17,634 nt of DNA from Methanobacteriota archaeon (GTDB lineage Archaea; Halobacteriota; Methanosarcinia; Methanosarcinales; Methanosarcinaceae): NCBI GenBank assembly GCA_030837265.1, contig JAUPKV010000007.1, forward strand, positions 1 through 17,634, read 5' to 3'. The number at the start of each line of letters is the position of its first letter. Within the stretch, counting starts at the first letter, position 1. Of this stretch, positions 6,551-15,080 are shown in pieces. A program made the translations under genes and the position numbers. The notes beneath the pieces were generated by a model that saw nothing but the letters and a program-made list of their open reading frames with translations, was not told where the DNA came from and made no database searches.

Positions 6551-7639
6551 GTGCTGTATTACAATTCCCAGTTTTCCCTAAGCTTAAATATCTTCAGTGT
6601 GATCTCCTCAGAGATTGGCGTGATTTCTAAAAAACTAATTGACCTTGGTGTGTTGGCACTCAGGCAGCGAAACTCTCGCGGGAGTTTTAAACCGCATATT
6701 TCTGTCCGGTTCAGGGATGATGCCGGAAGTTTACGTTTGTTTTCGGTTGACACTACCCGTAGTCCGGGAAAGCAAGTGCAGCCCGATGCATACCTGATTA
6801 CACATGCTCATTCTGATCACCATGGAAAATCCGCTATGCTCTCCCCAAATGCAATATGTTCGGAAAAAACAGCGGTTGCCCTCGAAATCAGGCATGACCG
6901 AAAATATGCAGGCAGGATGTTCGGGCTTGGGAACTAAATAGATATCGGAGGAGTAAGAGTAAAGACTTTTCCTACAGAACATACCGTAGGAGCAACAGCC
7001 TTTTATTGGGAAAACGATGTCGGGACAAGGATCCTGGTTACAGGGGATATAAAAGATGCAAGCAAACTTCCACCCTGCGATGTACTTATAACTGAGGCTA
7101 ACTATGGAGACCCGGCAGATCCCACCTGTCATTTTGAGGATGACCTTGAAAGCATGAAATCCGCCCTTTTTGAAAACGGGCATGTCGCTTTCGGAGCGTA
7201 CGAATTTGGGAAAGCCCAGCGAGCAGTTGAGCTCATCAGAGATTTTGGGTATGACGGAGCTATCCGCATGGATGCCAGGGCAAGAGCCCTTACCCGGACC
7301 ATGCTTGAGAATGCCGGAGAACTTGCAGAGCTTAGTACCGAAGGTGATGACTCTGTATTTATAGTAGCTCCTTGGGAATTAAACCGGCTTCCCTGGAATA
7401 TGAAAAAATATGTACTCACCTGCCGCATGGATTATCCTTATCCCACAATAAAAATAAGCGATCATCTTGACGTCAGTGGGCTTGAAAACATGGTTAGAAA
7501 GCTTAATCCTGAAGTCACTCTTGTCTATCACCCGAATGGACCCAGACCTTACAAATTCTCGGAATACTTAAACTCAATAGGAATCGATTCGATATCCATA
7601 GATCAGATCGGTAATGTTTTAAGCAATGAATTTATTTAA
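6551..7639 (+). pseudogene. Metallo-beta-lactamase/beta-CASP-like exonuclease gene broken by an in-frame TAA
   Basis: One reading frame from about 6551 to 7639 encodes a nuclease-like MBL protein, cut by a single TAA at 6935-6937. Before the stop lies the metal motif HAHSDHH (residues 85-91). After it, in the same frame, come IDIGGVRVKTFPTEHTVGA (His144), the Asp of TGDIKD (166) and YEFGKAQ (218-223), typical of RNA-processing and DNA-ligase-associated MBL exonucleases. The domain is intact across the stop, so a simple nonsense change such as GAA to TAA fits. Neither half keeps all metal ligands, and the second half has no ribosome site with a start until ATG 7154, past them. The stop is TAA, so pyrrolysine readthrough does not apply. 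The true N-terminus is unclear: GTG 6551 and GTG 6599 are both possible. A sequencing error would give the same picture. Confidence 0.8.
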
Positions 7640-7795
7640 AGCTGAGAGATCAGATTCAAATGCCTTAGCTTTAGTTTCTGCTGAGCAGGCTCCAAATTTG
7701 TTGCGCAGGACTTATTGGCTCTAAGGTTTATAAACTCAAAGGACTTACTAAGCTTCATTAACATTAGTAAATCACTGCTTAAAGCAGATATCTAA

Positions 7796-7834
7796 TTACA
7801 ATATTAAGTTACAATATTAAATTACAATATTAAA
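7796..7834. repeat. Tandem repeat, 13-base unit, three copies
   Basis: Three contiguous copies of ttacaatattaaa, the first with one mismatch (ttacaatattaag). Confidence 0.9.
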
Positions 7835-7838
7835 TACG

Positions 7839-7904
7839 TATTAAGTCTAGAAATGTAAAGTATTAAGTCTAGCAATGTAAAGTATTAAATCTAGCACTGT
7901 AAAC
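7839..7904. repeat. Tandem repeat, 22-base unit, three copies
   Basis: Three contiguous 22-base units at 7839-7860, 7861-7882 and 7883-7904. Each begins tattaa, has tctag in the middle and ends tgtaaag or tgtaaac. The first two differ at one base, the third at a few. A 14-base attaaaatataaac unit, repeated in part, follows to about 7930. Confidence 0.9.
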
Positions 7905-7980
7905 ATTAAAATATAAACATTAAAATATAATAATTTTTATCCGTTAATCATTCAAAATCATGATCCATTCCATTAATACT

Positions 7981-8006
7981 CAGTAAAACTGGTCAGTAAA
8001 ACTGGT
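7981..8006. repeat. Perfect tandem duplication of a 13-base unit
   Basis: The unit cagtaaaactggt occurs twice without a spacer, 50 bases before the start of the EMC6-like gene. Each unit contains the short inverted arms cagt and actg, so it could be a repeated protein site. Confidence 0.8.
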
Positions 8007-8056
8007 ATTACTAAGATTGGATTTCAGAATATTTGCAGTTCAGGAGAGTAAACGTA

Positions 8057-8473
8057 GTGAGTAAACCAAATCCTAGATTAAAAAGCAAGAAAGAGCCTAG
8101 ACAAATTGAAGAAGTACCTGCTGAAAATCCGGCAGTAAGATCTGAGACCCAGGAAAAAAAGGCTCTTGTTAAAGAAAAAACTCCCGCGGAAAAGCAGAAA
8201 GAATACACAGAAGGCATTATAAAGACAGTAGTCGCAACTGTAATTGGCATAATCGCAGGATTTTTAGCTTACAGTGTGTACGGAACCGGAGAAACCAAGG
8301 TATGGTATTTAGTACTTTTTATCGTTATTGGTGTTACTTATTTTCTGCAGAAATATCTTATTTTCCCTCAGCTTAAAATCGATGCGAAAGAATTCAAATT
8401 AAAAGACTGGTTCTATGTGGAGTTTATAATTTTAGATCTCTTCCTTGTTACCTGGACTCTTCTCCTGAACTAA
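8057..8473 (+). CDS. Archaeal EMC6-like three-helix membrane protein
   Basis: The product has 138 residues from a GTG at 8057, with AGGAGA ten bases upstream; an in-frame TTG at 8033 is less likely. Residues 1-50 are a charged cytosolic tail (MSKPNPRLKSKKEPR). Three membrane helices follow: about 53-75, 82-103 and 118-137. The C-terminus KDWFYVEFIILDLFLVTWTLLLN (116-138) resembles what I recall of the archaeal EMC6-like family, relatives of subunit 6 of the eukaryotic ER membrane protein complex. A role in membrane protein insertion is inferred from that relationship. The family call rests on topology and the C-terminal pattern from memory. The next gene encodes the ribosome recycling factor ABCE1, but 317 bases separate them. 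Confidence 0.65.
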   Translation: MSKPNPRLKSKKEPRQIEEVPAENPAVRSETQEKKALVKEKTPAEKQKEYTEGIIKTVVATVIGIIAGFLAYSVYGTGETKVWYLVLFIVIGVTYFLQKYLIFPQLKIDAKEFKLKDWFYVEFIILDLFLVTWTLLLN

Positions 8474-8790
8474 AGTATTCTTTCCTGAACGCACAAAGGC
8501 TTTCTTATTTAGAAGGCTTTTTCAAAATTTCCTTTGCGTAAACAAGCTTTGATATGATAGCTATTTTTGCCACACCGGAATTGATATTGTTACGCTGTAA
8601 GGCTAGAAATAGAAAAACATTAACAAAGAACCCAAAATGTAAACTTTACAAATATTTGAACATAGACTTCACAAATAGTCTGAAATGTAAACATCATGAA
8701 AAAATTGAAACACGTACTTCATAATAATATACCTGTTAACAAATTGAAGGAAATAACCTCAAAGAAAAAACGTGATTTTTGGGGACAATT
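8474..8790. other. Intergenic region before rli1/ABCE1
   Basis: This spacer of 317 bases contains the hairpin at 8489-8539 and two copies of aaatgtaaac (near 8635 and 8680) with a short inverted repeat agact/agtct between them. A TATA-like taatatacc near 8725 may be the rli1 promoter. No RNA gene is evident. Confidence 0.5.
8489..8539 (+). terminator. Hairpin after the EMC6-like gene
   Basis: The arms are acgc and aaagg (8489-8492, 8495-8499, with a 2-base bulge) and cctttgcgt (8531-8539). They enclose two direct copies of aaggcttt and a T-run at 8518-8522. It begins 16 bases after the stop codon, so a terminator is plausible. Confidence 0.4.
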
Positions 8791-10557
8791 ATGAGAATAG
8801 CTATACTTAATAAAGATAGATGTCAGCCCAGAAGGTGCAGTAAGGAATGCGAAAAGTACTGCCCCAGGGTCAGAACAGGGGACGAGACAATTGTTTTTGG
8901 GGAGGACGGAAAGCCCGCCATCTCTGAGGAGCTTTGCGTAGGCTGCGGGATCTGCATTAATAAATGCCCCTTTAAAGCCATAATGATTATCGGGCTTCCC
9001 GAAGAGCTTGAAGCACAAACTCACAGGTATGGGTCAAATGGTTTTGTCCTTTTCGGACTACCCGTGCCAAGGGTGGGAAAAGTAACCGGTATACTCGGTC
9101 CTAACGGGGTAGGAAAGAGTACCTCGGTACAGATACTTTCCGGAGCTTTGATTCCCAATTTCGGACAGGGAAAAGGTGATTGGGATACTGTGCTTGAGCA
9201 CTATGCCGGTACAGCACTCCACGACTATTTCAAGGCTGTAGTTGACGGAAAGATTCGAGTTTCCCAGAAGCCTCAGTATGTGGACCTGATTCCGAAAGCT
9301 TTCAAAGGCAAAACTTCCGAACTGCTCGAAAAAACCGATGAGCGAGGAGTTTTAAATGACCTTATCGACTACCTGAATTTAAAAAGTGTAGTTGATAGAA
9401 AAATCTCGGAATTAAGCGGTGGGGAATTGCAAAGGGTTGCGATTGCAGCCTGTGCGGCAAAAGATGCCCAGTTCTATTTCTTTGACGAAATCAGCCCTTA
9501 TCTTGATATCTATCAAAGAATTAATGTTGCCCGCCTCGTTCAGAAGCTCTCAAAAGACAGGGCAGTGCTTGTAGTCGAGCATGACCTGGCAATCCTGGAT
9601 ATGCTTGCCGATGTGGTACATATCGCCTATGGACAACCTGCAGGCTTCGGTGTAGTAACCTTACCGAAAAGCGTCCGCGTAGGCATTAACCAGTATCTTA
9701 AAGGTTATCTCCATGAAGAAAATATCCGGATTCGGCCTGAGGCCATTAAATTTGAGGTCCACCCCCCAAGAGAAGAATCACAGATTAAGTCCAAGGTTAC
9801 TTTCAACGGCTTTGTGAAGAAATACGGGGACGGTTTTTCCCTGAAAGCAACCGGAGGAAGTCTGCGAGAAGGCGAGGTGCTGGGGATAGTAGGTCCCAAC
9901 GGGATAGGAAAATCAACCTTTGTAAAAGTTCTTGCAGGAGAAATAAAGCCGGATGAAGGAGATCCCGGAATTGAAATCAAAATTTCTTACAAGCCTCAGT
10001 ACATCAAAGCCGATACCCCGCTGACTGTGCAGGAACTCCTGCGCAGCATTACAAAAAGGTTCGGAACCAGCTACTATGAAGTTGAGATTTCAAATCCACT
10101 CCAGCTTGAAGTCATTTATGACAGCCTGATTGCCGACCTGAGCGGCGGAGAACTGCAACGCGTTGCAATTGCAGCCTGCCTGTCCCACGAAGCCGACCTT
10201 TATATCCTTGACGAGCCAAGCGCTCACCTTGACGTGGAACAGCGTTCCATGGTCACAAGAGTCCTGAACCGCTTTGCCGAAAACAACCAGAAGACAGCCC
10301 TTGTTGTAGACCATGACATTTACATGATAGATATGCTGAGCCAGCGCCTGATGGTCTTTGAAGGTGAACCCACTATATACGGTGAAGCTCACGGCCCGTT
10401 CAGTATGGAAAACGGGATGAATAAATTCCTTAAAAACCTGGGCATAACCTTCCGTAGAGACGAAGAGACAAGGCGCCCGCGTGTAAACAATATTGGTTCG
10501 AGGCTTGACCGGGAACAGAAGGAAAGTGGAAATTACTATTATGCGGCAAGCGATTAA
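8791..10557 (+). CDS. ABCE1/Rli1 ribosome recycling ATPase
   Basis: The 588-residue twin ABC ATPase splits ribosomes after termination together with aRF1 or aPelota. The ATG at 8791 follows GGGGA; the TTG at 8779 is weaker. The N-terminus has the eight cysteines of two [4Fe-4S] clusters: C11, C16, C20, C24 and C49, C52, C55, C59 (CVGCGICINKCP). The first nucleotide domain shows GPNGVGKST (103-111), LSGGE (208-212) and FDEIS (231-235). The second shows GPNGIGKST (368-376), LSGGE (450-454) and LDEPS (473-477). Length fits the family at about 590-610 residues. The protein is soluble and acts on the ribosome. hel308 follows 48 bases later, apparently with its own TATA box. Nothing is missing or odd. 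Confidence 0.97.
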   Translation: MRIAILNKDRCQPRRCSKECEKYCPRVRTGDETIVFGEDGKPAISEELCVGCGICINKCPFKAIMIIGLPEELEAQTHRYGSNGFVLFGLPVPRVGKVTGILGPNGVGKSTSVQILSGALIPNFGQGKGDWDTVLEHYAGTALHDYFKAVVDGKIRVSQKPQYVDLIPKAFKGKTSELLEKTDERGVLNDLIDYLNLKSVVDRKISELSGGELQRVAIAACAAKDAQFYFFDEISPYLDIYQRINVARLVQKLSKDRAVLVVEHDLAILDMLADVVHIAYGQPAGFGVVTLPKSVRVGINQYLKGYLHEENIRIRPEAIKFEVHPPREESQIKSKVTFNGFVKKYGDGFSLKATGGSLREGEVLGIVGPNGIGKSTFVKVLAGEIKPDEGDPGIEIKISYKPQYIKADTPLTVQELLRSITKRFGTSYYEVEISNPLQLEVIYDSLIADLSGGELQRVAIAACLSHEADLYILDEPSAHLDVEQRSMVTRVLNRFAENNQKTALVVDHDIYMIDMLSQRLMVFEGEPTIYGEAHGPFSMENGMNKFLKNLGITFRRDEETRRPRVNNIGSRLDREQKESGNYYYAASD

Positions 10558-10559
10558 AG

Positions 10560-10570
10560 TTTATAAAAAT
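10560..10570 (+). promoter_or_regulatory. Candidate TATA box of hel308
   Basis: The stretch tttataaaaat sits in the 48-base gap between rli1 and hel308, about 36-46 bases before the ATG at 10606. This suits independent transcription with a short leader. Confidence 0.5.
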
Positions 10571-10605
10571 AGTTATTTATCTATGTGTGAGTTTCAGGTT
10601 GTTCA

Positions 10606-12795
10606 ATGAAGATAGAAAGTCTCGATCTGCCCGATGAAATAAAAAACTTTTATCTGGACTCAGGGATCCGGGAACTATATCCCCCCCAGGCCGAAGCGGT
10701 GGAAAAAGGGCTGCTTGAAGGGAAAAACCTGCTCGCTGCAATTCCTACCGCCTCGGGAAAAACTCTACTTGCCGAGCTTGCGATGTTGAAATCTATCCTG
10801 GCAGGAGGAAAGGCGCTCTACATCGTGCCCCTCAGGGCTCTTGCTTCGGAAAAGTTTAGCCGGTTCCGGGAGTTTTCCGAACTCGGGATCAGGGTTGGTA
10901 TTTCGACCGGAGATTACGACATCAAAGACGAAGGACTCGGGGCAAATGACATAATTGTTGCCACATCGGAAAAAACGGACTCCCTGCTCAGGAACGAGAC
11001 TGCCTGGATGCAGGAAATCTCAGTTCTTGTGGCAGATGAGATACATCTTATCGATTCGGCGGACAGGGGACCTACTCTCGAGATCACACTTTCAAAGCTT
11101 CGGAGAATTAATCCGGCCTGCCAGATCCTGGCACTTTCCGCAACTGTAGGAAACGCAGATGAGCTTGCAGCCTGGCTGGACGCAGAATTAATTGTAAGTG
11201 AATGGAGGCCTACCCAACTTCTTGAAGGAGTATTATTAAATGGGACCTTCTATTGCAAGGATAAAGAAAAAGCTATTGTGCAGTCCACAAAAGATGAAGC
11301 CATAAACCTCGCATTGGATACTCTTAAGGAAGGGGGGCAGTGCCTTGTTTTCGAGAGCAGCAGGAAGAACTGCATGGCTTTTGCAAAGAAATCCGCTTCA
11401 ACTGTCAAAAAGGTTTTGTCAGCCGAAGATAAAGAATCTCTTTCCGTAATTGCGGACGAGGTTCTCGAAAACAGTGAAACCGATATCGCAACAGTCCTTG
11501 CGGCCTGTATCCGTTCCGGGACAGCTTTTCACCATGCAGGCCTTACAACGCCTTTAAGAGAGCTTGTAGAAAACGGGTTCAGAAAGGGAAGAATCAAACT
11601 TATCTCAAGTACCCCCACCCTCGCAGCCGGGCTCAACCTGCCTGCAAGAAGAGTAATAATCAGGAGTTACAAGCGATATTCCACTGAAGAAGGAATGCAG
11701 CCCATTCCTGTGCTGGAGTATAAACAGATGGCAGGCAGGGCTGGAAGGCCAAGGCTTGATCCATATGGGGAAGCCGTGCTTCTTGCCAGATCATATGAAG
11801 AGTTTGTTTTCCTTTTTGAGAATTACATAGAAGCTGGGGCCGAAGACATCTGGTCCAAGCTGGGAACGGAAAAAGCCCTGAGGACTCATGTGCTCTCTAC
11901 AATTTCCAATGGTTTTGCACATACGAAGGAAGAACTTATGGATTTTCTGGAGGCAACTTTTTTTGCTTTCCAGTACTCAAATTTTGGGCTTTCAACAGTT
12001 GTTGATGAATGCCTTGGATTTCTACGGCATGAAGGAATGCTTGAGAATACGGATGCTCTTCTCTCTACGAGTTTTGGAAAGCTGGTCTCGAGGCTTTATG
12101 TAGATCCCCTGTCAGCCGCCCGTATTGCGCACGGATTAAAAGAAGCAAAAATCCTTACCGAGTTTACACTCCTGCATTTGATCTGCAGCACCCCTGATAT
12201 GCGCCTGCTCTATATGAGAAGGGAGGACTATCAGGAAGTAAATGATTATGCTATGACACATGCAGACGAGTTCGTAAAAGTCCCGAGTCCCTTTAATATA
12301 GCAGAATATGAATGGTTTCTGGGTGAAGTAAAAACAGCTCTTCTGCTCATGGAATGGATTCGTGAAAAGCCTGAGAATGAAATTTGTTTAAATTTCGGCG
12401 TAGGGGAAGGAGATATCCATGCAATAGCGGATATTGCCGAGTGGATCATGCATGTGACCTTACAGCTTGCCCGTCTGCTTGACCTTAAAGGAGTTAGGGA
12501 AGCTTCGGAACTTGAAAAGAGGATACATTACGGAGCCGGGCCTGAACTGATGGAGCTGCTCGATATCAGAAGCATCGGGCGTGTGAGAGCAAGGAAGCTT
12601 TACGAGGCTGGTTTCAGGTCAACGGCTGACCTTGCAGGCGCGGATCCGGAAAAAGTAGCTGCCCTCCTGGGGCCGAAGATCTCGGAAAGAGTATTCAGGC
12701 AAATAGGAAAAAGTGAATTCATCCCTAAAGCTACAGGAACTAAATCCCCCGAAAATGACTCCAATACTGGTCAAAGAACAATTCACGATTACTGA
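10606..12795 (+). CDS. hel308: ATP-dependent DNA helicase Hel308 (Hjm)
   Basis: The 729-residue superfamily 2 3'-5' helicase acts at stalled replication forks. Visible motifs are the Q-motif region YPPQAEAV (25-32), Walker A PTASGKT (47-53, Lys52), DEIH (144-147), SAT near 178, and QMAGRAGR (374-381). A winged-helix and ratchet region follows (about 400-640). The C-terminal helix-hairpin-helix, with [17 protein letters not shown] near 652-668, guides DNA. The protein ends GQRTIHDY, which resembles a PCNA-interacting QxxIxx(F/Y) box. Length matches archaeal Hel308 (about 700-740). The ATG at 10606 has no strong Shine-Dalgarno, in keeping with a short leader. rli1 lies just upstream; no functional link is implied. 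Confidence 0.96.
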   Translation: MKIESLDLPDEIKNFYLDSGIRELYPPQAEAVEKGLLEGKNLLAAIPTASGKTLLAELAMLKSILAGGKALYIVPLRALASEKFSRFREFSELGIRVGISTGDYDIKDEGLGANDIIVATSEKTDSLLRNETAWMQEISVLVADEIHLIDSADRGPTLEITLSKLRRINPACQILALSATVGNADELAAWLDAELIVSEWRPTQLLEGVLLNGTFYCKDKEKAIVQSTKDEAINLALDTLKEGGQCLVFESSRKNCMAFAKKSASTVKKVLSAEDKESLSVIADEVLENSETDIATVLAACIRSGTAFHHAGLTTPLRELVENGFRKGRIKLISSTPTLAAGLNLPARRVIIRSYKRYSTEEGMQPIPVLEYKQMAGRAGRPRLDPYGEAVLLARSYEEFVFLFENYIEAGAEDIWSKLGTEKALRTHVLSTISNGFAHTKEELMDFLEATFFAFQYSNFGLSTVVDECLGFLRHEGMLENTDALLSTSFGKLVSRLYVDPLSAARIAHGLKEAKILTEFTLLHLICSTPDMRLLYMRREDYQEVNDYAMTHADEFVKVPSPFNIAEYEWFLGEVKTALLLMEWIREKPENEICLNFGVGEGDIHAIADIAEWIMHVTLQLARLLDLKGVREASELEKRIHYGAGPELMELLDIRSIGRVRARKLYEAGFRSTADLAGADPEKVAALLGPKISERVFRQIGKSEFIPKATGTKSPENDSNTGQRTIHDY

Positions 12796-12825
12796 TTCTA
12801 ATTGTTTATAACGACTTTTGCAGCC

Positions 12826-12850
12826 TTTTTTGTTTTATTCTTTTCTTTTT
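12826..12850 (+). terminator. T-rich terminator after hel308
   Basis: A nearly pure T tract interrupted by single bases (ttttttgttttattcttttcttttt) begins 30 bases after the hel308 stop. Archaeal RNA polymerase ends at such U-rich runs without needing a hairpin, and no clear stem precedes it. Confidence 0.55.
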
Positions 12851-12920
12851 CCACTCAAGTGCTGATTTACAATTTTTTATATTTGATATTACTTTAACAC
12901 CACGAAATTATCGGTTGGGG

Positions 12921-12933
12921 ATAAAATATTAAA
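12921..12933 (+). promoter_or_regulatory. Candidate TATA box of hisD
   Basis: The stretch ataaaatattaaa lies about 55-65 bases before the hisD start, giving a leader of roughly 35 bases. Confidence 0.35.
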
Positions 12934-12986
12934 TGAGATCAGGGATTAATGGGTAAGATTATCAGATTTTACAGGTTCTTTCAGAG

Positions 12987-14288
12987 ATGGTTATCATGTT
13001 ATTCAAAAAGCTATCTGATGTTTCGGAAGCTGAAATGCAGAAACTGCTCTCCCGGGAATCCGGGCTTTCCGATGTAGCAAAAACTGTTTCATCCGTGCTT
13101 TCGGATGTACGCGTTAAAGGAGATGAAGCGCTCAGGGAATATACACGGAAATTTGATAAAATCGAGCTCGCAGATTTTGAAGTGAGTGAGGAAGAGTTTG
13201 AAAAGGCTATTTCAGGTCTTGACCAGGGACTTTTGGATCACCTTAAATCCGCAGCTGCAAACATTCGGGCTTTTCACGAAGCGCAACTACCTGAAGCAAT
13301 ATGGTTCATGGAGCTTAGACCAGGGGTTATGCTTGGCCAAAAGGCAACTGCCCTGGAAAGTGTTGGTGCTTATGCCCCCGGAGGCAGGGCTTCTTATCCG
13401 TCAACAGTGCTTATGACCGTAATTCCTGCTAAGGTTGCCGGAGTAGAGCATGTCATAGTGTGTACACCTCCGAGAGCTGACGGATCCATACACCCTCTTA
13501 CACTTGCCGCTGCAAAAGTTGCAGAAGCCGATAAGGTGTTCAAGCTGGGTGGTATTCAGGCAATAGGAGCTATGGCTTATGGAACCGAGTCTGTCCCAAA
13601 GGTGGACAAGATCGTTGGACCCGGAAACGTCTTTGTCACGTCTGCTAAGATGCAAGTAAGGGATGTAACGGAAATTGATTTCCCAGCAGGCCCAAGTGAG
13701 GTGCTTATCATTGCGGATGATTCTGCAGATGCTGTTATGGTTGCATCGGATATTATTGCACAGGCGGAGCATGATCCGAATGCAGTCTCAATACTTATAA
13801 CGACAAACATAACCCTGGCAGAAGCCGTTCGGAGAGAGGTGCACGTTCAGGCTGAACAGACCGCAAGAAAGAGCATTGTAGAGACGTCGCTTGAGAACGC
13901 TGCAATTCTTGTGGCAGATACTCTCGAGCAGTGTATAGGCTTCAGCAATAAGTTTGCTCCCGAACACCTGGAGATTATGGTCAACGAATCTGATTTTGTA
14001 CTTGACGGAATAAAAAATGCAGGGTCCATTTTTATAGGTAACTATGCCCCGGTCCCTGTAGGAGATTATGCATCCGGTACCAACCACGTCCTTCCTACAG
14101 CCGGATATGCGAAAATTTACTCGGGACTGAATATAAACCATTTCATAAAATACACCAGTATTCAGAAAATCAGCAAGAGTGGGCTTGAAAGTTTGAAAGA
14201 AACTGTAATCGCGTTAGCCGAGGAAGAGGGCTTGAAGGCACATGCTGATGCTATAAGAACCCGTTTTGGATATAGACCTTCTAAATAA
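12987..14288 (+). CDS. hisD: Histidinol dehydrogenase
   Basis: HisD oxidises L-histidinol to L-histidine with two NAD+, the last step of histidine synthesis, in the cytosol. The 433-residue product, counted from ATG 12987, puts the known residues at the same numbers as in the E. coli enzyme: zinc ligands Gln259 and His262 (AQAEHDP), the catalytic pair Glu326-His327 (APEHLE), Asp360 (GDYASG) and His419 (KAHADA). The NAD-binding segment with [13 protein letters not shown] and [11 protein letters not shown] is also intact. ATG 12996 (MLFKKLS) is a possible alternative start, and neither has a strong Shine-Dalgarno. No other his genes are adjacent, so the pathway is dispersed here. Confidence 0.96.
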   Translation: MVIMLFKKLSDVSEAEMQKLLSRESGLSDVAKTVSSVLSDVRVKGDEALREYTRKFDKIELADFEVSEEEFEKAISGLDQGLLDHLKSAAANIRAFHEAQLPEAIWFMELRPGVMLGQKATALESVGAYAPGGRASYPSTVLMTVIPAKVAGVEHVIVCTPPRADGSIHPLTLAAAKVAEADKVFKLGGIQAIGAMAYGTESVPKVDKIVGPGNVFVTSAKMQVRDVTEIDFPAGPSEVLIIADDSADAVMVASDIIAQAEHDPNAVSILITTNITLAEAVRREVHVQAEQTARKSIVETSLENAAILVADTLEQCIGFSNKFAPEHLEIMVNESDFVLDGIKNAGSIFIGNYAPVPVGDYASGTNHVLPTAGYAKIYSGLNINHFIKYTSIQKISKSGLESLKETVIALAEEEGLKAHADAIRTRFGYRPSK

Positions 14289-14362
14289 TATTCCGGCTAA
14301 TCGAAATGTATATAAAATGTCAATGCGTAAACAAAATTCGATTCAAATAAATGAAGATTTGA

Positions 14363-14373
14363 TATTTAAATAA
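14363..14373 (+). promoter_or_regulatory. Candidate TATA box of DUF1699 copy 2
   Basis: The stretch tatttaaataa lies about 40-50 bases before the ATG at 14412. Confidence 0.4.
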
Positions 14374-14411
14374 ATCAAGACTTAGTTCTTAAAATAAGGA
14401 GTGGGGACAAT

Positions 14412-14819
14412 ATGAAAATCAGAGTAGTTAGTTCACGGGAGGAGATTCCTACCCTGAACCCGAATGAGAAAGTAATTCACCTTGCTTTCAGACCGTCTAA
14501 CAGGGATGTATTCATGCTTGCAGAAACATGTCCGAAGATTGAAGCAATACAGCTGCCTAAATCTTACAGGAGGACGGTTTCAAAGTCAATAGAAATGTTT
14601 CTGGAAATGCAGAAAATAAATCTTCTGGAGGGGGATGTTTGGGGACATCGGAAAGATATAAACGAATATTACAATGTTTCCCAGAATGTACTGGAGAAAA
14701 TTCAGGAATTAAAAGCCGAGCGTTTTACCAATGAGGCTATTGCTGAAAAGCTTTCTAGAGAAAGCAAGTTGAATTCGGACATGATCCTTTACATCCTGAG
14801 TAAAAGAAGTATAGATTAA
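14412..14819 (+). CDS. DUF1699 family protein, copy 2
   Basis: This 135-residue protein aligns without gaps to copy 3, with about two thirds of positions identical by my hand count. The whole conserved set is present: MKIRVVSSREEI, LNPNE, FRPSN, ETCPK, RRTVSKSIEMFLEMQKI and EGDVWGHRKDINEYY. The helical C-terminus has NEAIAEKLSRESKLN, which reads like a helix-turn-helix. Differences from copy 3 concentrate after residue 88, so the N-terminal 87 residues carry the common function and the tail may give specificity. The Shine-Dalgarno is good (AAGGAGTG, spacing about 7). A strong hairpin follows the gene, and copy 3 has its own TATA-like element, so the pair need not be one operon. Function unknown. 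Confidence 0.9.
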   Translation: MKIRVVSSREEIPTLNPNEKVIHLAFRPSNRDVFMLAETCPKIEAIQLPKSYRRTVSKSIEMFLEMQKINLLEGDVWGHRKDINEYYNVSQNVLEKIQELKAERFTNEAIAEKLSRESKLNSDMILYILSKRSID

Positions 14820-14858
14820 TCTGCAATAGTAGAAAGTGCATTAAATGATATTATTTTG

Positions 14859-14902
14859 AGGAGGAGATTTGAAATCTTAACCGGGATTTCGTCTCCTCCT
14901 TT
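14859..14902 (+). terminator. Strong hairpin terminator after DUF1699 copy 2
   Basis: The arm aggaggaga (14859-14867) pairs with tctcctcct (14892-14900). Inside, gaaatc (14871-14876) pairs with gatttc (14885-14890) around an 8-base loop, and Ts follow. That is 15 pairs with one small asymmetric bulge. It begins 40 bases past the stop codon. The left arm also matches a Shine-Dalgarno sequence, so this could instead be a regulatory RNA element. Confidence 0.6.
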
Positions 14903-15014
14903 CCCAAGTTTTAAACTACTTTTGCTTGTCCGGGCGTTTGTTCGGCTTGTCATGAGGCTTTTTTAATTATTTTGAAAATAAACTGTAAGAATTTCTGAGT
15001 ATTTATAGAAAAAC

Positions 15015-15022
15015 GTTTAAAT
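15015..15022 (+). promoter_or_regulatory. Candidate TATA box of DUF1699 copy 3
   Basis: The stretch gtttaaat lies about 60 bases before the ATG at 15081, leaving a leader of about 35 bases. The match to the TATA consensus is moderate. Confidence 0.3.
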
Positions 15023-15080
15023 CTAGTCGCATATTTTATTTTATTAATTCAATAATTTAGGCTGGGGTCCGGGGGTTTAT

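Larger units (their letters stand above)
7640..8056. other. Repeat-rich intergenic region
   Basis: About 415 AT-rich bases with three tandem repeat blocks (7796-7834, 7839-7904, 7981-8006) and no gene or RNA that I can support. The sequence is unlike the repeats at 4369-4884 in unit and length. Confidence 0.6.

Noticed and set aside
7154..7639. Second half of the MBL gene as an independent 161-residue gene
   Set aside because: It lacks all the metal-binding motifs and a convincing ribosome site, and it continues the upstream frame exactly.
13401..14141. Minus-strand frames opposite hisD
   Set aside because: They are shadows of a well-conserved plus-strand gene with all its catalytic residues.
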